Part shown: positions 56,327 through 64,000 of the stretch, one piece after another
Position numbering within the stretch: the first letter of the stretch is position 1
Layout: every line of letters starts with the position of its first letter
Assembly: GCF_003285265.1 (NCBI RefSeq)
Contig: NZ_CP030239.1
Coordinates: forward strand, 2,190,501 to 2,254,500
From: Paracoccus mutanolyticus
GTDB lineage: Bacteria; Pseudomonadota; Alphaproteobacteria; Rhodobacterales; Rhodobacteraceae
Length of the DNA: 64,000 bases
Direction: 5' to 3'
Made by a program: the position numbers and the translations under genes
The notes under the pieces: generated by a model
What the model was told of the DNA's origin: nothing
The model's database searches: none
The model's input: only the letters and a program-made list of their open reading frames with translations

Positions 56327-57256
56327 TCAGGCCGGGTTCGCTTCGGCCGCCTCGGGGGCGGGGGCGGGGATCGGGCCGGGCGCGGGCAGGTCGCCCGCCA
56401 CCGGCGCGGGCAGGTTGCCCACCATGCGCAGGATGCCGACCAGCTCCTCGCGCAGCTTCTTGCGATGGGTCACCCGGTCCAGCATGCCGTGCTCCAGCAG
56501 GTATTCGGCGCGCTGGAACCCCTCGGGCAGCTTTTCGCGGATGGTCTGCTCGATCACGCGCGGCCCGGCAAAGCAGATCAGCGCATTGGGCTCGGCGATC
56601 TGGATGTCGCCCAGCATGGCATAGCTCGCGGTGACGCCGCCGGTCGTCGGATGGGTCAGCACGACGATATAGGGCAGGCCCGCTTCCTTCAGCATCTCGA
56701 CGGCGACGGTGGTGCGGGGCATCTGCATCAGGGACAGGATGCCTTCCTGCATCCGCGCGCCGCCGGCGGCGGAAAACAGCACCAGCGGACGGCGCAGCGC
56801 CACCGCGCGCTCGGCGGCGGCGATGATGGCGTTGCCGACATACATGCCCATCGACCCGCCCATGAAGGAAAAGTCCTGCGCCGCCATGACGACGGGGGTG
56901 CGGCCCATCTCGCCCTCGGCGACCAGCATGGCCTCCTTCTCGCCGGTGGCCTTCTGCGCGGCCTTCATCCGGTCGGGATACTTCTTCTGGTCGCGGAACT
57001 GCAGCGGGTCGGCGACCGGCTCGGGGACCTTGACCTCGTTGAACACGCCGCCGTCGAACAGCGCGGCAAAGCGGGCGCGCGGGCTGATCGCCAGGTGGTG
57101 GTCGCAGTTGGTGCAGACGTTCAGGTTCTCGGCCAGTTCGCGATGAAACAGCATGGTCCCGCATTCGGGGCACTTGGTCCACAGGTTCTCGGGCACTTCG
57201 CGGCGCGAGAACAGCGAATTGATGCGCGGACGCACATAGTTGGTGATCCAGTTCAT
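56327..57256 (-). CDS. accD: Acetyl-CoA carboxylase carboxyltransferase subunit beta
   Basis: 309 residues. The N-terminal zinc ribbon ([20 protein letters not shown] then TNC) is followed by the crotonase-like carboxyltransferase domain ([34 protein letters not shown]). Works with AccA to make malonyl-CoA. Intact with a short Pro/Ala-rich tail. First gene of the accD-folC pair, a common arrangement. Confidence 0.96.
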   Translation of the reverse strand: MNWITNYVRPRINSLFSRREVPENLWTKCPECGTMLFHRELAENLNVCTNCDHHLAISPRARFAALFDGGVFNEVKVPEPVADPLQFRDQKKYPDRMKAAQKATGEKEAMLVAEGEMGRTPVVMAAQDFSFMGGSMGMYVGNAIIAAAERAVALRRPLVLFSAAGGARMQEGILSLMQMPRTTVAVEMLKEAGLPYIVVLTHPTTGGVTASYAMLGDIQIAEPNALICFAGPRVIEQTIREKLPEGFQRAEYLLEHGMLDRVTHRKKLREELVGILRMVGNLPAPVAGDLPAPGPIPAPAPEAAEANPA

Positions 57257-57347
57257 CCGGGGGCCCCTTGCGGCTCAGGTCTGGCCCGTGACTTAGGCAA
57301 AACCGCGCGGAATTGCAATTCCACGCGGGCCGGGCTTTGATGCGCGG

Positions 57348-58772
57348 ATGTGGACCCAAGCGCTCGTGTTCCTTCACTACGCCGTCGCCCTGGCCGTGTC
57401 CGTGCGGGTGCTTCTGCGTCCCCGGCTGGAACCCTCGGTCCGCCTGTCCTGGATCCTGGTGATCGAACTTGTGCCCCTGGTCGGGATCCTCGCCTATGTC
57501 CTGTTCGGAGAGATCCGGATGCGCGGCGCCGAGGTCGAGACCATGGCCAACGTCCGCTCGCGCCTGTCGGGCCTGTGGAAGCCCAGCCCCGAACTGGTGC
57601 GCCACGCCCCCGATTTTGCGGCCCCGATCATCGCGGCGTCGCGCGACCACCGGCTTCGGCGCGGTCGCCGGCAACCGCGCGGCGCTGCTGGCCGAGGACG
57701 ACAGCGCCATCGCCGACCTGGTGGCCGCCATCGACGGGGCCGCGACCACGTCCTCATGCTGTTCTACATCTGGCTCGACGATGCCTCGGGCCGGGCGGTG
57801 GCGCAGGCCGCGATCCGCGCCGCCGGGCGCGGCGTCAAGGTGCGCGCGGTGATCGACGCCTTCGGCTCGCGCGCGTTCAGCTACTCGGAAAGCTGGCGGG
57901 CGATGCGGGCGGGCGGCGTCGAATGCGTCGAGGCGCTGCCCCTGGGCCTGCCCATCGTCGGCGGGCTGTCCCAGCGCATGGACCTGCGCAACCACCGCAA
58001 GATCGTGGTGATCGACCATGCCATCGGCTTTACCGGCAGCCGCAACTGCGCCGACATGGCCTTCGCGATCAAGCCGCGCTTCGCCCCCTGGATCGACATC
58101 CTGTTGCGCATCGAGGGGCCGGTGGTGCGCCAGATGCAGGCCGTCTTCCTGCAGGACTGGATGAGCTATACCGGCGAGGACCTGGGCGACATGCTGCTGA
58201 TGGTGCCCCCGGTCAACGCCCCGGGCGAGATCAGCCAGGTCGTGTCGACCGGCCCGGACGACCGCCAGGGGTCGCTCTCGGACTGCATGGTGACGATGAT
58301 CCACGCCGCCCGCGACCGGCTGGTCATCACGACGCCCTATTACGTGCCCGACGCCTCGCTGGACACGGCGATCCGCACGGCGGCGCGGCGCGGGGTCGAC
58401 GTGACCATGATCCTGCCCGCGCGCAACGACAGCCTGGTCGTGCAGGCCACCTCCGAGGGGTTCTACTACGGTCTCGTCTCGGCGGGGGTGAAACTGATGC
58501 TGTTCCACGGCGGGCTTCTGCATTCCAAGATCATCACCGTGGATGGGCGCATGGCGATGATCGGCAGCGCCAACATGGACCGCCGCAGCTTCGAGCTGAA
58601 CTATGAAATGAACATGTTGTTCGTGGGCGACGACCTGACGGCGGTGCTGGACGCCCGCCAGATGACCTATATCGAGCGGGCCGAATCGATCACCATCGGC
58701 GAGATCCGCGCCTGGTCGGTGTGGCGCCGGCTGCGCAACAACCTGCTGGCGCTGGCCGCGCCGATCCTGTGA
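57348..58772 (+). CDS. cls: Cardiolipin synthase (PLD type)
   Basis: Membrane enzyme joining two phosphatidylglycerols. Two N-terminal helices (VFLHYAVALAVSVRVLL; LSWILVIELVPLVGILAYVLF) and two phospholipase D HKD motifs: NHRKIVVIDHAIGFTGS and HSKIITVDGRMAMIGSANMD. The single open frame hides a wrong stretch: between about 57650 and 57745 it reads Arg/Gly-rich junk, while another frame gives GFGAVAGNRAALLAEDDSAI as expected. Two opposite indels there cancel each other. Length 474, normal. Confidence 0.9.
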   Translation: MWTQALVFLHYAVALAVSVRVLLRPRLEPSVRLSWILVIELVPLVGILAYVLFGEIRMRGAEVETMANVRSRLSGLWKPSPELVRHAPDFAAPIIAASRDHRLRRGRRQPRGAAGRGRQRHRRPGGRHRRGRDHVLMLFYIWLDDASGRAVAQAAIRAAGRGVKVRAVIDAFGSRAFSYSESWRAMRAGGVECVEALPLGLPIVGGLSQRMDLRNHRKIVVIDHAIGFTGSRNCADMAFAIKPRFAPWIDILLRIEGPVVRQMQAVFLQDWMSYTGEDLGDMLLMVPPVNAPGEISQVVSTGPDDRQGSLSDCMVTMIHAARDRLVITTPYYVPDASLDTAIRTAARRGVDVTMILPARNDSLVVQATSEGFYYGLVSAGVKLMLFHGGLLHSKIITVDGRMAMIGSANMDRRSFELNYEMNMLFVGDDLTAVLDARQMTYIERAESITIGEIRAWSVWRRLRNNLLALAAPIL

Positions 58773-58790
58773 CCCGGAAAGGGGGACCCC

Positions 58791-59114
58791 ATGACACTGG
58801 CCCGGCAACCGATCACCCAGGGCGCGCACCGGCTGGAGCCCGAAACGCTGGCCGCGCGGCTGGCCGAACTGCCCGGCTGGACGCTGACCCCGGACGGCGA
58901 CGCCATCCGCCGGACCTGGCGGCTGCGCGACTTCCGCCAGGCGGCGGCCCTGGCCAATGTCGTGGCCTGGCAGGCCGAGGCGGCCAACCACCACCCCGAC
59001 ATCGCCTTCGGCTGGGGCCATGCCAGCGTCGCCTTTACCACCCATTCCGCCAAGGGGGTGACGCTGAACGACCTGATCATGGCCGCCCGGCTGAACCTTG
59101 CCCTGCCCGACTAG
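58791..59114 (+). CDS. phhB: Pterin-4a-carbinolamine dehydratase
   Basis: 107 residues. Active-site motif EAANHHPDIAFGW with the catalytic His pair, and the family ends WTLTPDG and FTTHSAKGVTLND. Recycles the pterin cofactor after phenylalanine hydroxylation or serves as a DCoH-like protein. Intact; 18 bases after cls. Confidence 0.94.
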   Translation: MTLARQPITQGAHRLEPETLAARLAELPGWTLTPDGDAIRRTWRLRDFRQAAALANVVAWQAEAANHHPDIAFGWGHASVAFTTHSAKGVTLNDLIMAARLNLALPD

Positions 59115-59289
59115 GCGGCACCCGGCCCGGGCGCCCGCGCTTTCGGCGCCGGCCCCCTTGCCCCGGTCGCGGGCTCGCCCTATCCAAATGGCAGACAGCC
59201 CAAGGGAAGCCTTTGCGATGACAGACAGCCGCCCCGACCGGACACGCCCCCAGCGCCCGCCGTCCGCAGCCGTCGCGCGCGGCTAGCCC

Positions 59290-60075
59290 ATGGCGATCCG
59301 TCCCCGCAGGTGGCTTGACCGCAGGGCCCGCGAACGCGCGCTCGCCCAATGGGCCGAGATGGCCGAAAGCGTCGAGTTCATGGGCCCCGGCCGCATCCGC
59401 GCCCTGACCGACGAGGCGCTGGCCCTGCGCGCCAGCATCAACCGCTTCCTGATGCGCGGCGACCGCAAGGCGGCGGTGTCGCGCGCGGCGCTGGGCGCGG
59501 TGCAGCTGCCCGGCGGCACCGACTGGCGCTGGCGTCCCGGCTTCATGGCCGGCCAGATCACGCCGCGCGGCATCGCCGCGCCCGAACCCGGCACGCGGCT
59601 GGGGGACCGGGCGGCGGTCTGGCACGACTGCGCCGAACGCACCCTGATCCTCGAACAGGTCCAGAACCCCCGCGCCACCGACCTGTCGCCCTACGGCCTG
59701 CGGCTCGAGGTCTTCGGCTTCACCGGCAGCTTCCTGTCGGTCTCGATCGACCTGCCGACCGACGCGCTCGAAGGGCTGACCCGCAACCACATCATCCGGC
59801 TGGAAACCACGCTGGCGGTGGAACGCCCGCTGCCCGTCTATGCCCGGCTGAACGTCGGCCACGGTCCCAACATCGACGAGATCCTGCAGCACCTGCGCGG
59901 GATGGAGGCCGGGCTGCAAAGCCAGCAGGTCGTCGAATTCGACCTGGCCTATACCGAGATGAACGAAAGGCGGCTGGAAAAGATCTGGCTGGACCTGATC
60001 TTCGAGGCGCCCGGCATGAACGCGGTGGACATGCGCGAACTGTTCCTCTCGCGCCACCTGCGCGCCGATTTCTAG
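59290..60075 (+). CDS. DUF6478 family protein
   Basis: 261 residues, no signal peptide or membrane helix, Arg-rich N-terminus (RRWLDRRARERALAQWAEM). The core (GTDWRWRPGFMAGQITPRG, WHDCAERTLILEQV) matches a family seen in Rhodobacterales, as far as I recall. Function unknown. Followed 9 bases later by another conserved unknown gene, so the two probably form a pair. Confidence 0.75.
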   Translation: MAIRPRRWLDRRARERALAQWAEMAESVEFMGPGRIRALTDEALALRASINRFLMRGDRKAAVSRAALGAVQLPGGTDWRWRPGFMAGQITPRGIAAPEPGTRLGDRAAVWHDCAERTLILEQVQNPRATDLSPYGLRLEVFGFTGSFLSVSIDLPTDALEGLTRNHIIRLETTLAVERPLPVYARLNVGHGPNIDEILQHLRGMEAGLQSQQVVEFDLAYTEMNERRLEKIWLDLIFEAPGMNAVDMRELFLSRHLRADF

Positions 60076-60084
60076 GAGAGGCCG

Positions 60085-60504
60085 ATGGACGAGTTCGAAT
60101 CGCTGGGACTGAAAAGCGGCATCTGGCAGGGCATCCTGCGCCGCGACACCGCGCCGGGCCGCCTGCTTCTGGTCCATCTGGGCAGCCGCGTGGCCGAGGC
60201 CCGCGTCACCCCCCAGGACGACGGCCACTGGCGCGTCGCCGCCGCGATCCCGGCGCAGAAGCTGTCGGACGGGGTGCAGACCTTCCTGCTGCTCGAGGAC
60301 GCGGGCGAGGGGGCCGAGCCGCCGCTGGCGACCGCGCGCCACCTGGCCAGTCTCAGCCTGGTCGCCGGGGCGCCGCTGGAACAGGACCTGCGCGCCGAGA
60401 TCGACCTGATGCGCAGCGAACTCGACCTGGTAAAACGGGAACTGCGCCGCGTCGCCGCCCGGCAGGACCAGGCTCGGCAGGACCAGGCTCAGCCCGACCA
60501 GTAG
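60085..60504 (+). CDS. Conserved hypothetical protein
   Basis: 139 residues starting MDEFESLGLKSGIWQG. Predicted beta-rich first part and a C-terminal coiled coil (LRAEIDLMRSELDLVKRELRR) ending in a short QDQA repeat. No recognised domain. Same strand and close behind the DUF6478 gene. Its end overlaps the convergent acetyltransferase gene by about 16 bases. Confidence 0.7.
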   Translation: MDEFESLGLKSGIWQGILRRDTAPGRLLLVHLGSRVAEARVTPQDDGHWRVAAAIPAQKLSDGVQTFLLLEDAGEGAEPPLATARHLASLSLVAGAPLEQDLRAEIDLMRSELDLVKRELRRVAARQDQARQDQAQPDQ

Positions 60505-61213
60505 TCATAGGCGCCGACCTCGGCAAAGCCCAGCTTGTCATAGGCCGCGCGGGCGGCGGTGTTGGCGCGCTCCACGGCCAGCGCCAGCCGGTCCGCGCCG
60601 ACCGACAGCGCCCAGTCGGCGGCCGCGCCCAGCAGCCAGCCGGCCATGCCCTGCCGGCGAAAGGCGGGGGCGACCTCGATGGCATGGATCATTGCCACCG
60701 GCCCGTCCGCCGCGACGAAGGCCGCGCCGGCCGCGCGGTCGTGCAGGCGCCCCAGCAGGGCGGCGCGGGGCAGGGCGACGCGCTCCATCACCGCCGGCGC
60801 GCCGCGCCGATCCCGCCGGCGGCCCACAGGTCGCGCTGGATCGCCAGCGGCGGCCAGGTCGCGAAGGCGGTCATCCCCGGCAGCCGTCCGGCCAGCGCCG
60901 CGCAGCCGCAGACCATGATCGCGGTCGGCGTATGGGGGCGATAGCCGCGCGCCGCCAGCGCGTCCCGCAGCGCGGTGTCGCCCAGGGCCACGCGGAACAG
61001 CGGTGCCTGGTCCCAGCCCCGGTGCACCGCCTCGGCCGCGGCGATGTCGGCCGCGCTCCAGCCCGGGCCCAGCGCCCGGCTCGACCCGACCCGGCCCCCG
61101 GCCCCCAGGCCCCGGCCCGTGCGCAGCGCGCCGCTGTCCCGCGTCTCGGCGGCGGGCCAGGTGGTCTCGAAGGCGCGCGCCAGGTCCGGGGCGATGTCCG
61201 GGTCTGGGGTCAC
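60489..61213 (-). pseudogene. GNAT family N-acetyltransferase, frameshifted
   Basis: GTG start at 61213 (MTPDPDIAPDLARAFETTW) overlapping the CinA-like stop. The N-terminal part (HRGWDQAPLFRVALG) ends at about 60800, where one indel moves to the frame with the acetyl-CoA site IHAIEVAPAFRRQGMAGWLLGAA, the GNAT motif A (R/QxxGxG/A). The end NTAARAAYDKLGF is typical. Joined length about 241. Substrate unknown. Confidence 0.8.
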
Positions 61214-61951
61214 AGGTCCAGCCTCTGGCGCAGCACGGCCATGGCCTCGGCCACGCGGGCCGCGTCCAGGCCCCGCACCACCAGGTTGGTGCCCCAGCCG
61301 GTCGGGTCCTGGAACGGATAGGAGCCCAGCGACAGGTCGGGATAAGCCTCGGCCACCGCCTTCAGGTCCTCGGCCACGTCGCTTTCGCCGCGCCGCCACC
61401 TCGACCGATTGCGACTGCACCGGGCGCCCGCCCGGCAGGCGCGGCACCAGCCAGGCGACCATGGCGCGGAACACCTCGGGGACGCCCGCCATGACATGGG
61501 TATTGCCGATGGAAAAGCCCGGCGCGGCCGACACCGCATTGTCGATCAGCGTCGCGCCGACGGGGATGCGCGCCATGCGCAGGCGGTTCTCGGTCATCTC
61601 CAGCCCCAGCCGGTCGTAGCGCGCCTGCAGCATGGCGCGGGCCTCGTCGTTCACCTCGACCGGGGTGCCGTGAGCCGCGCCCACCGCGTCGGCGGTGATG
61701 TCGTCATGCGTGGGCCCGATGCCGCCCGACGTGAACAGCAGGTCATAGGCCCCGCCCAGCGACTTGTCGAAGGCCCGGATCGCGGCGACGATCTGGTCCT
61801 GGTCGTCGGCGACCACCCGGATCTCGCGCAGGTCGAACCCGGTCGCGGACAAGACGCCCGCCAGGTGGTGGGCATTGCCCTCGCGCGTGCGGCCGGACAG
61901 GATTTCGTCCCCGATGACAAGGATGGCGGCGGTGGGATTGTCGGATTGCAT
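61210..61951 (-). pseudogene. CinA-like molybdopterin-binding domain protein, frameshifted
   Basis: MoaB/MogA-fold protein of the competence/damage-inducible CinA N-terminal family, about 247 residues. Motifs: ILVIGDEILSGRTREGN, LLFTSGGIGPTHDDIT and GNTHVMAGVPEVF. One indel at about 61390 separates the C-terminal piece (VAEDLKAVAEAYPDLSLGSYP). The C-terminal deamidase domain of full CinA is absent, as is usual for the short alphaproteobacterial form. GTGA overlap with the acetyltransferase gene. Confidence 0.87.
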
Positions 61952-62062
61952 GGCACGCTCCTCGCGGCGCTGGTTCTCGGCCCAAAGGTATAGGCCTGCG
62001 CGCGGGGCTGGAACAAGTGGCCGCGCGGGACTATCTGTGGCTCAAGCAATGACGAGGATCCG

Positions 62063-62869
62063 ATGAACGACGCACGCCAGACCCGCGAGGGCATCCGTAT
62101 TCATGAGCCTCAGGATTTCGAGGGCATGCGCGCGGCCGGCCGCGTCGCGGCGCAGATCCTGGACGAGGTGGGGCCCATGGTCCAGCCCGGCACCACCACC
62201 GGCGCGCTCGACGACTTCATCCGCGCCCGGGTGACGGAACTCGGCACGACCAGCGCCACCATCGGCTATCGCGGCTATCAGCACGCCAGCTGCATCAGCG
62301 TGAACCATGTCGTCTGCCACGGCATCCCCGGCGACAAGATCCTGGCCGAGGGCGACATCCTGAACATCGACGTGACGGTGATCCTGGACGGCTGGTACGG
62401 CGACAGCTCGCGCATGTATGTGGCCGGAAAGCCCAGCGTCAAGGCCAAGCGCCTGATCCAGGTGACGCATGACGCGCTGATGAAAGGGATCGAGGCGGTG
62501 CGCCCCGGCGCCACCTTCGGCGACATCGGCTGGGCGATCCAGAGCTATGTCGAAGGCAACCGCATGTCGGTGGTGCGCGACTTCTGCGGCCACGGGCTGG
62601 GCCGCACCTTCCACGCGCCGCCGAACGTCCTGCACTTCGGCCGCCCCGGCAAGGGGCCCGTGCTGGAGGAAGGCATGTTCTTCACCATCGAGCCGATGGT
62701 GAACCTCGGCCGCCCCGAAACCAAGATCCTGGCCGACGACTGGACGGCGGTGACGCGCGACAAGTCGCTCTCGGCCCAGTTCGAACATTCGATCGGCGTG
62801 ACCGCCAGCGGCGCCGACATCTTCACCCTGTCGCCCGGCGGCGTCTTCTACCCCGACCTGGATGGCTAG
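62063..62869 (+). CDS. map: Methionine aminopeptidase, type I
   Basis: Removes the initiator Met from nascent proteins. 268 residues with all five metal ligands: the Asp pair in LNIDVTVILDGWYGDSS, His in CGHGLGRTFHAPPN, Glu in FFTIEPM and Glu in QFEHSIGVT. Intact. Divergent from the CinA-like gene. Confidence 0.96.
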   Translation: MNDARQTREGIRIHEPQDFEGMRAAGRVAAQILDEVGPMVQPGTTTGALDDFIRARVTELGTTSATIGYRGYQHASCISVNHVVCHGIPGDKILAEGDILNIDVTVILDGWYGDSSRMYVAGKPSVKAKRLIQVTHDALMKGIEAVRPGATFGDIGWAIQSYVEGNRMSVVRDFCGHGLGRTFHAPPNVLHFGRPGKGPVLEEGMFFTIEPMVNLGRPETKILADDWTAVTRDKSLSAQFEHSIGVTASGADIFTLSPGGVFYPDLDG

Positions 62870-62918
62870 GCGCCGGTCGCCGGCCCCGCTGCCCTGCCAG
62901 CCTCGGGCGTGGGCAAGA

Positions 62919-63024
62919 ATGGGTATTTGAAAAACGGTGAAGGACCAGGCGCCGTCCTGTGTGTTCGGCGCGGCGAACATGGTGCGCGCCGCATCGGGCT
63001 TTCACCGTCTTCCCAAATACCCAT
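62919..63024. repeat. Fold-back element downstream of map
   Basis: Imperfect inverted repeat: left arm ATGGGTATTTGAAAAACGGT (62919 on), right arm ACCGTCTTCCCAAATACCCA (ending 63024). Arms are about 24 bases with an 11- and an 8-base identical block. The 59-base interior has its own TGTTCG/CGAACA pair. One arm recurs at 12181-12201. This looks like a short palindromic mobile or REP-like unit. Confidence 0.6.
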
Positions 63025-63056
63025 GCGGCGGCCGCAACCCGCGGCAGCGCCCACCG

Positions 63057-63099
63057 CGGTGCACACCCTGTGTACGCGCGGTGTACGCCCCGTGCACCG
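63057..63099. promoter_or_regulatory. CGGTGCAC inverted repeat with internal GTGTAC repeats
   Basis: CGGTGCAC (63057-63064) and GTGCACCG (63092-63099) form a perfect inverted pair. Between them TGTGTACG and GGTGTACG repeat. It lies between map and the end of the LacI-type gene. It could be an operator or just a structured spacer; no gene start is adjacent. Confidence 0.25.
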
Positions 63100-63109
63100 T
63101 CGGAACAGC

Positions 63110-63128
63110 GGAAAACCTCAGGTTTTCC
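63110..63128 (-). terminator. Palindrome at the end of the LacI-type gene
   Basis: GGAAAACC-TCA-GGTTTTCC, a perfect 8-bp stem overlapping the stop codon of the regulator. It may end the minus-strand transcript, though no T-run follows. Confidence 0.35.
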
Positions 63129-64000
63129 GGCGGATGGTGTCGCCCGGGATGAAGGTCGGCGCCAGGGCGATCACCCCCCCTTCGGGCGGCGCCTCCTTGC
63201 CCGCGACGATGCGGGCGGCGCGCCGGCCGATATCGACGCGCCGCGCGTCGGTGGTGGCCAGCCGCATCGGCAGCCCGTCCAGCAGATCGACCCCGTTGAA
63301 GCCCGCCAGTCCCAGCCGGCCGGGGATGTCCAGCCCGCGCTCAAGGCACCACAAAAGCCCGCCCGCGCCGATCATGTCATTGGAATAGTAAAGGAAATCC
63401 AGGTCTGGCTCGCGCGTCAGGATGCGCTCGGTCAACTCGCGCCCCTTGCTCAGGGACGACCCGCCCTGGTAATATTCCCGCGCCGCCAGCTGCACGCCCA
63501 ATTCGCCCAGCCGCGCCTCGAACCCGGCCAGGCGCTTGCGCGCGCGGTGGTCCTCGGGCATGTGCGTGCCGATGAAGCCGATGCGCCGATAGCCCGCGCC
63601 GAAGATCTCGTCCGCGATCTCGGTCCCCGCCCGGCGGTGCGAGATTCCGACAGCCGTATCAATGGGTTCGCCGTCCACGTCCATGATCTCGACGACCGGC
63701 AGACCGGCGTTGTCCAGCATCGCCCGCGCCGCCCGGCTGTGCTCCAGCCCGGCCAGGATCACCCCCGAGGGCCTCCAGCTGAGCATGTCGTAAAGCACCG
63801 CGTCCTCGCGCGAGGGGCTGTAGTTCGTCACCCCCACCACGGGCTGCAGGCCGGTATCGTCCAGTTCCGCCGGACGCGCCCGGCCTCGGGAAAGACCATG
63901 TTCGACAGCGACGGGATACCACCGCGACCAGGTTGACGCGCTGGCTGGCCAACCCGCCCGCGATCTTGTTCGGGACATAGCCCAGCGTCCGCGCGGCCGT
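63118..64000 (-). pseudogene. LacI-family transcriptional regulator, partial and frameshifted
   Basis: The gene runs off the window at its 5' end; the visible part begins at the end of the DNA-binding domain (ARTLGYVPNKIAGGLASQRV). The periplasmic-binding-like effector domain follows: GLQPVVGVTNYSPSREDAVL, PSGVILAGLEHS, GYRRIGFIGTH, DFLYYSNDMIGAGGLLWCLERG, GLAGFNGVDLLDGLP, ending FIPGDTIRRKT. At least two indels lie between about 63890 and 63930, inside the SNMVFPE region. It resembles gluconate-type (GntR/LacI) regulators. Target genes are probably outside the window. Confidence 0.82.

Noticed and set aside
56154..59045. 963-residue minus-strand open frame
   Set aside because: Composite of antisense cls and out-of-frame accD/folC; not a gene.
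59098..59286. 62-residue open frame before the DUF6478 gene
   Set aside because: Pro/Arg-rich, no ribosome site, no resemblance to any family.

Overview
The window is high-GC chromosomal DNA from an alphaproteobacterium of the Rhodobacteraceae, most likely Paracoccus or a close relative (inference). The signs are the ccaF1/CcsR-type small-RNA locus, the mraZ leader with an internal terminator (UpsM-like), Rhodobacter-type families such as DUF6478, and the rpmH-rnpA and yidC-MOSC-engB-argB blocks.

Layout. 1-3.9 kb: end of an excalibur-domain protein, an AmpD-like amidase, rlmJ, a tandem array of small-RNA hairpins behind a DUF1127 gene, and mrp. 4.1-13.7 kb: the first half of the dcw division/cell-wall cluster (mraZ, rsmH, ftsL, ftsI, murE, murF, mraY, murD), which stops at murD without ftsW. 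13.8-25.2 kb: a glycogen operon on the minus strand (glgB-glgC-glgA-glgX-glgP) and a divergent GH13 glucosidase. 25.4-29.4 kb: an RTX-repeat protein, tRNA-Met, a DUF1003 membrane protein, gltX and a zincin. 29.4-33.9 kb: a divergent pair of units resembling dehydroshikimate catabolism. 33.9-36.4 kb: a copper-handling operon (DUF2946, YcnI-PCuAC fusion, Sco) and tRNA-Arg. 36.6-47.6 kb: a histidine kinase, rpmH-rnpA, a cut-off yidD, ttcA, an EAL-like gene, yidC, MOSC, engB, argB, a SixA-like phosphatase, an AroE-like gene and tRNA-Ser. 47.8-64 kb: a Nudix protein, cysK, an MscS-family channel, an MFS carrier, zapE, accD-folC, cls, phhB, DUF6478, a GNAT enzyme, a CinA-like protein, map and a LacI-type regulator running off the end.

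The most interesting locus is at 1.69-2.65 kb. A DUF1127 gene (ccaF1-like) is followed by 14 consecutive hairpins that all display the same CCUCCUCC-rich loop on the minus strand. They pair up into seven CcsR/'cuckoo'-type sRNAs, against the four I recall for Rhodobacter sphaeroides. Stem sequences differ between units while the loops stay the same. These loops resemble the anti-Shine-Dalgarno sequence of 16S rRNA.

A second theme is sequence quality. About eighteen genes are split by frameshifts, including the normally essential murE, gltX, murF and folC. In murF and folC a stretch of about 155-180 bases is replaced by unrelated sequence while gene length is roughly kept; in folC the replacement encodes an IS5-type transposase piece. 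I read most of these as draft-assembly errors, mostly small deletions in G/C runs. The dcw cluster ending at murD and the yidD stub at 38.95 kb may be real rearrangements or mis-joins.
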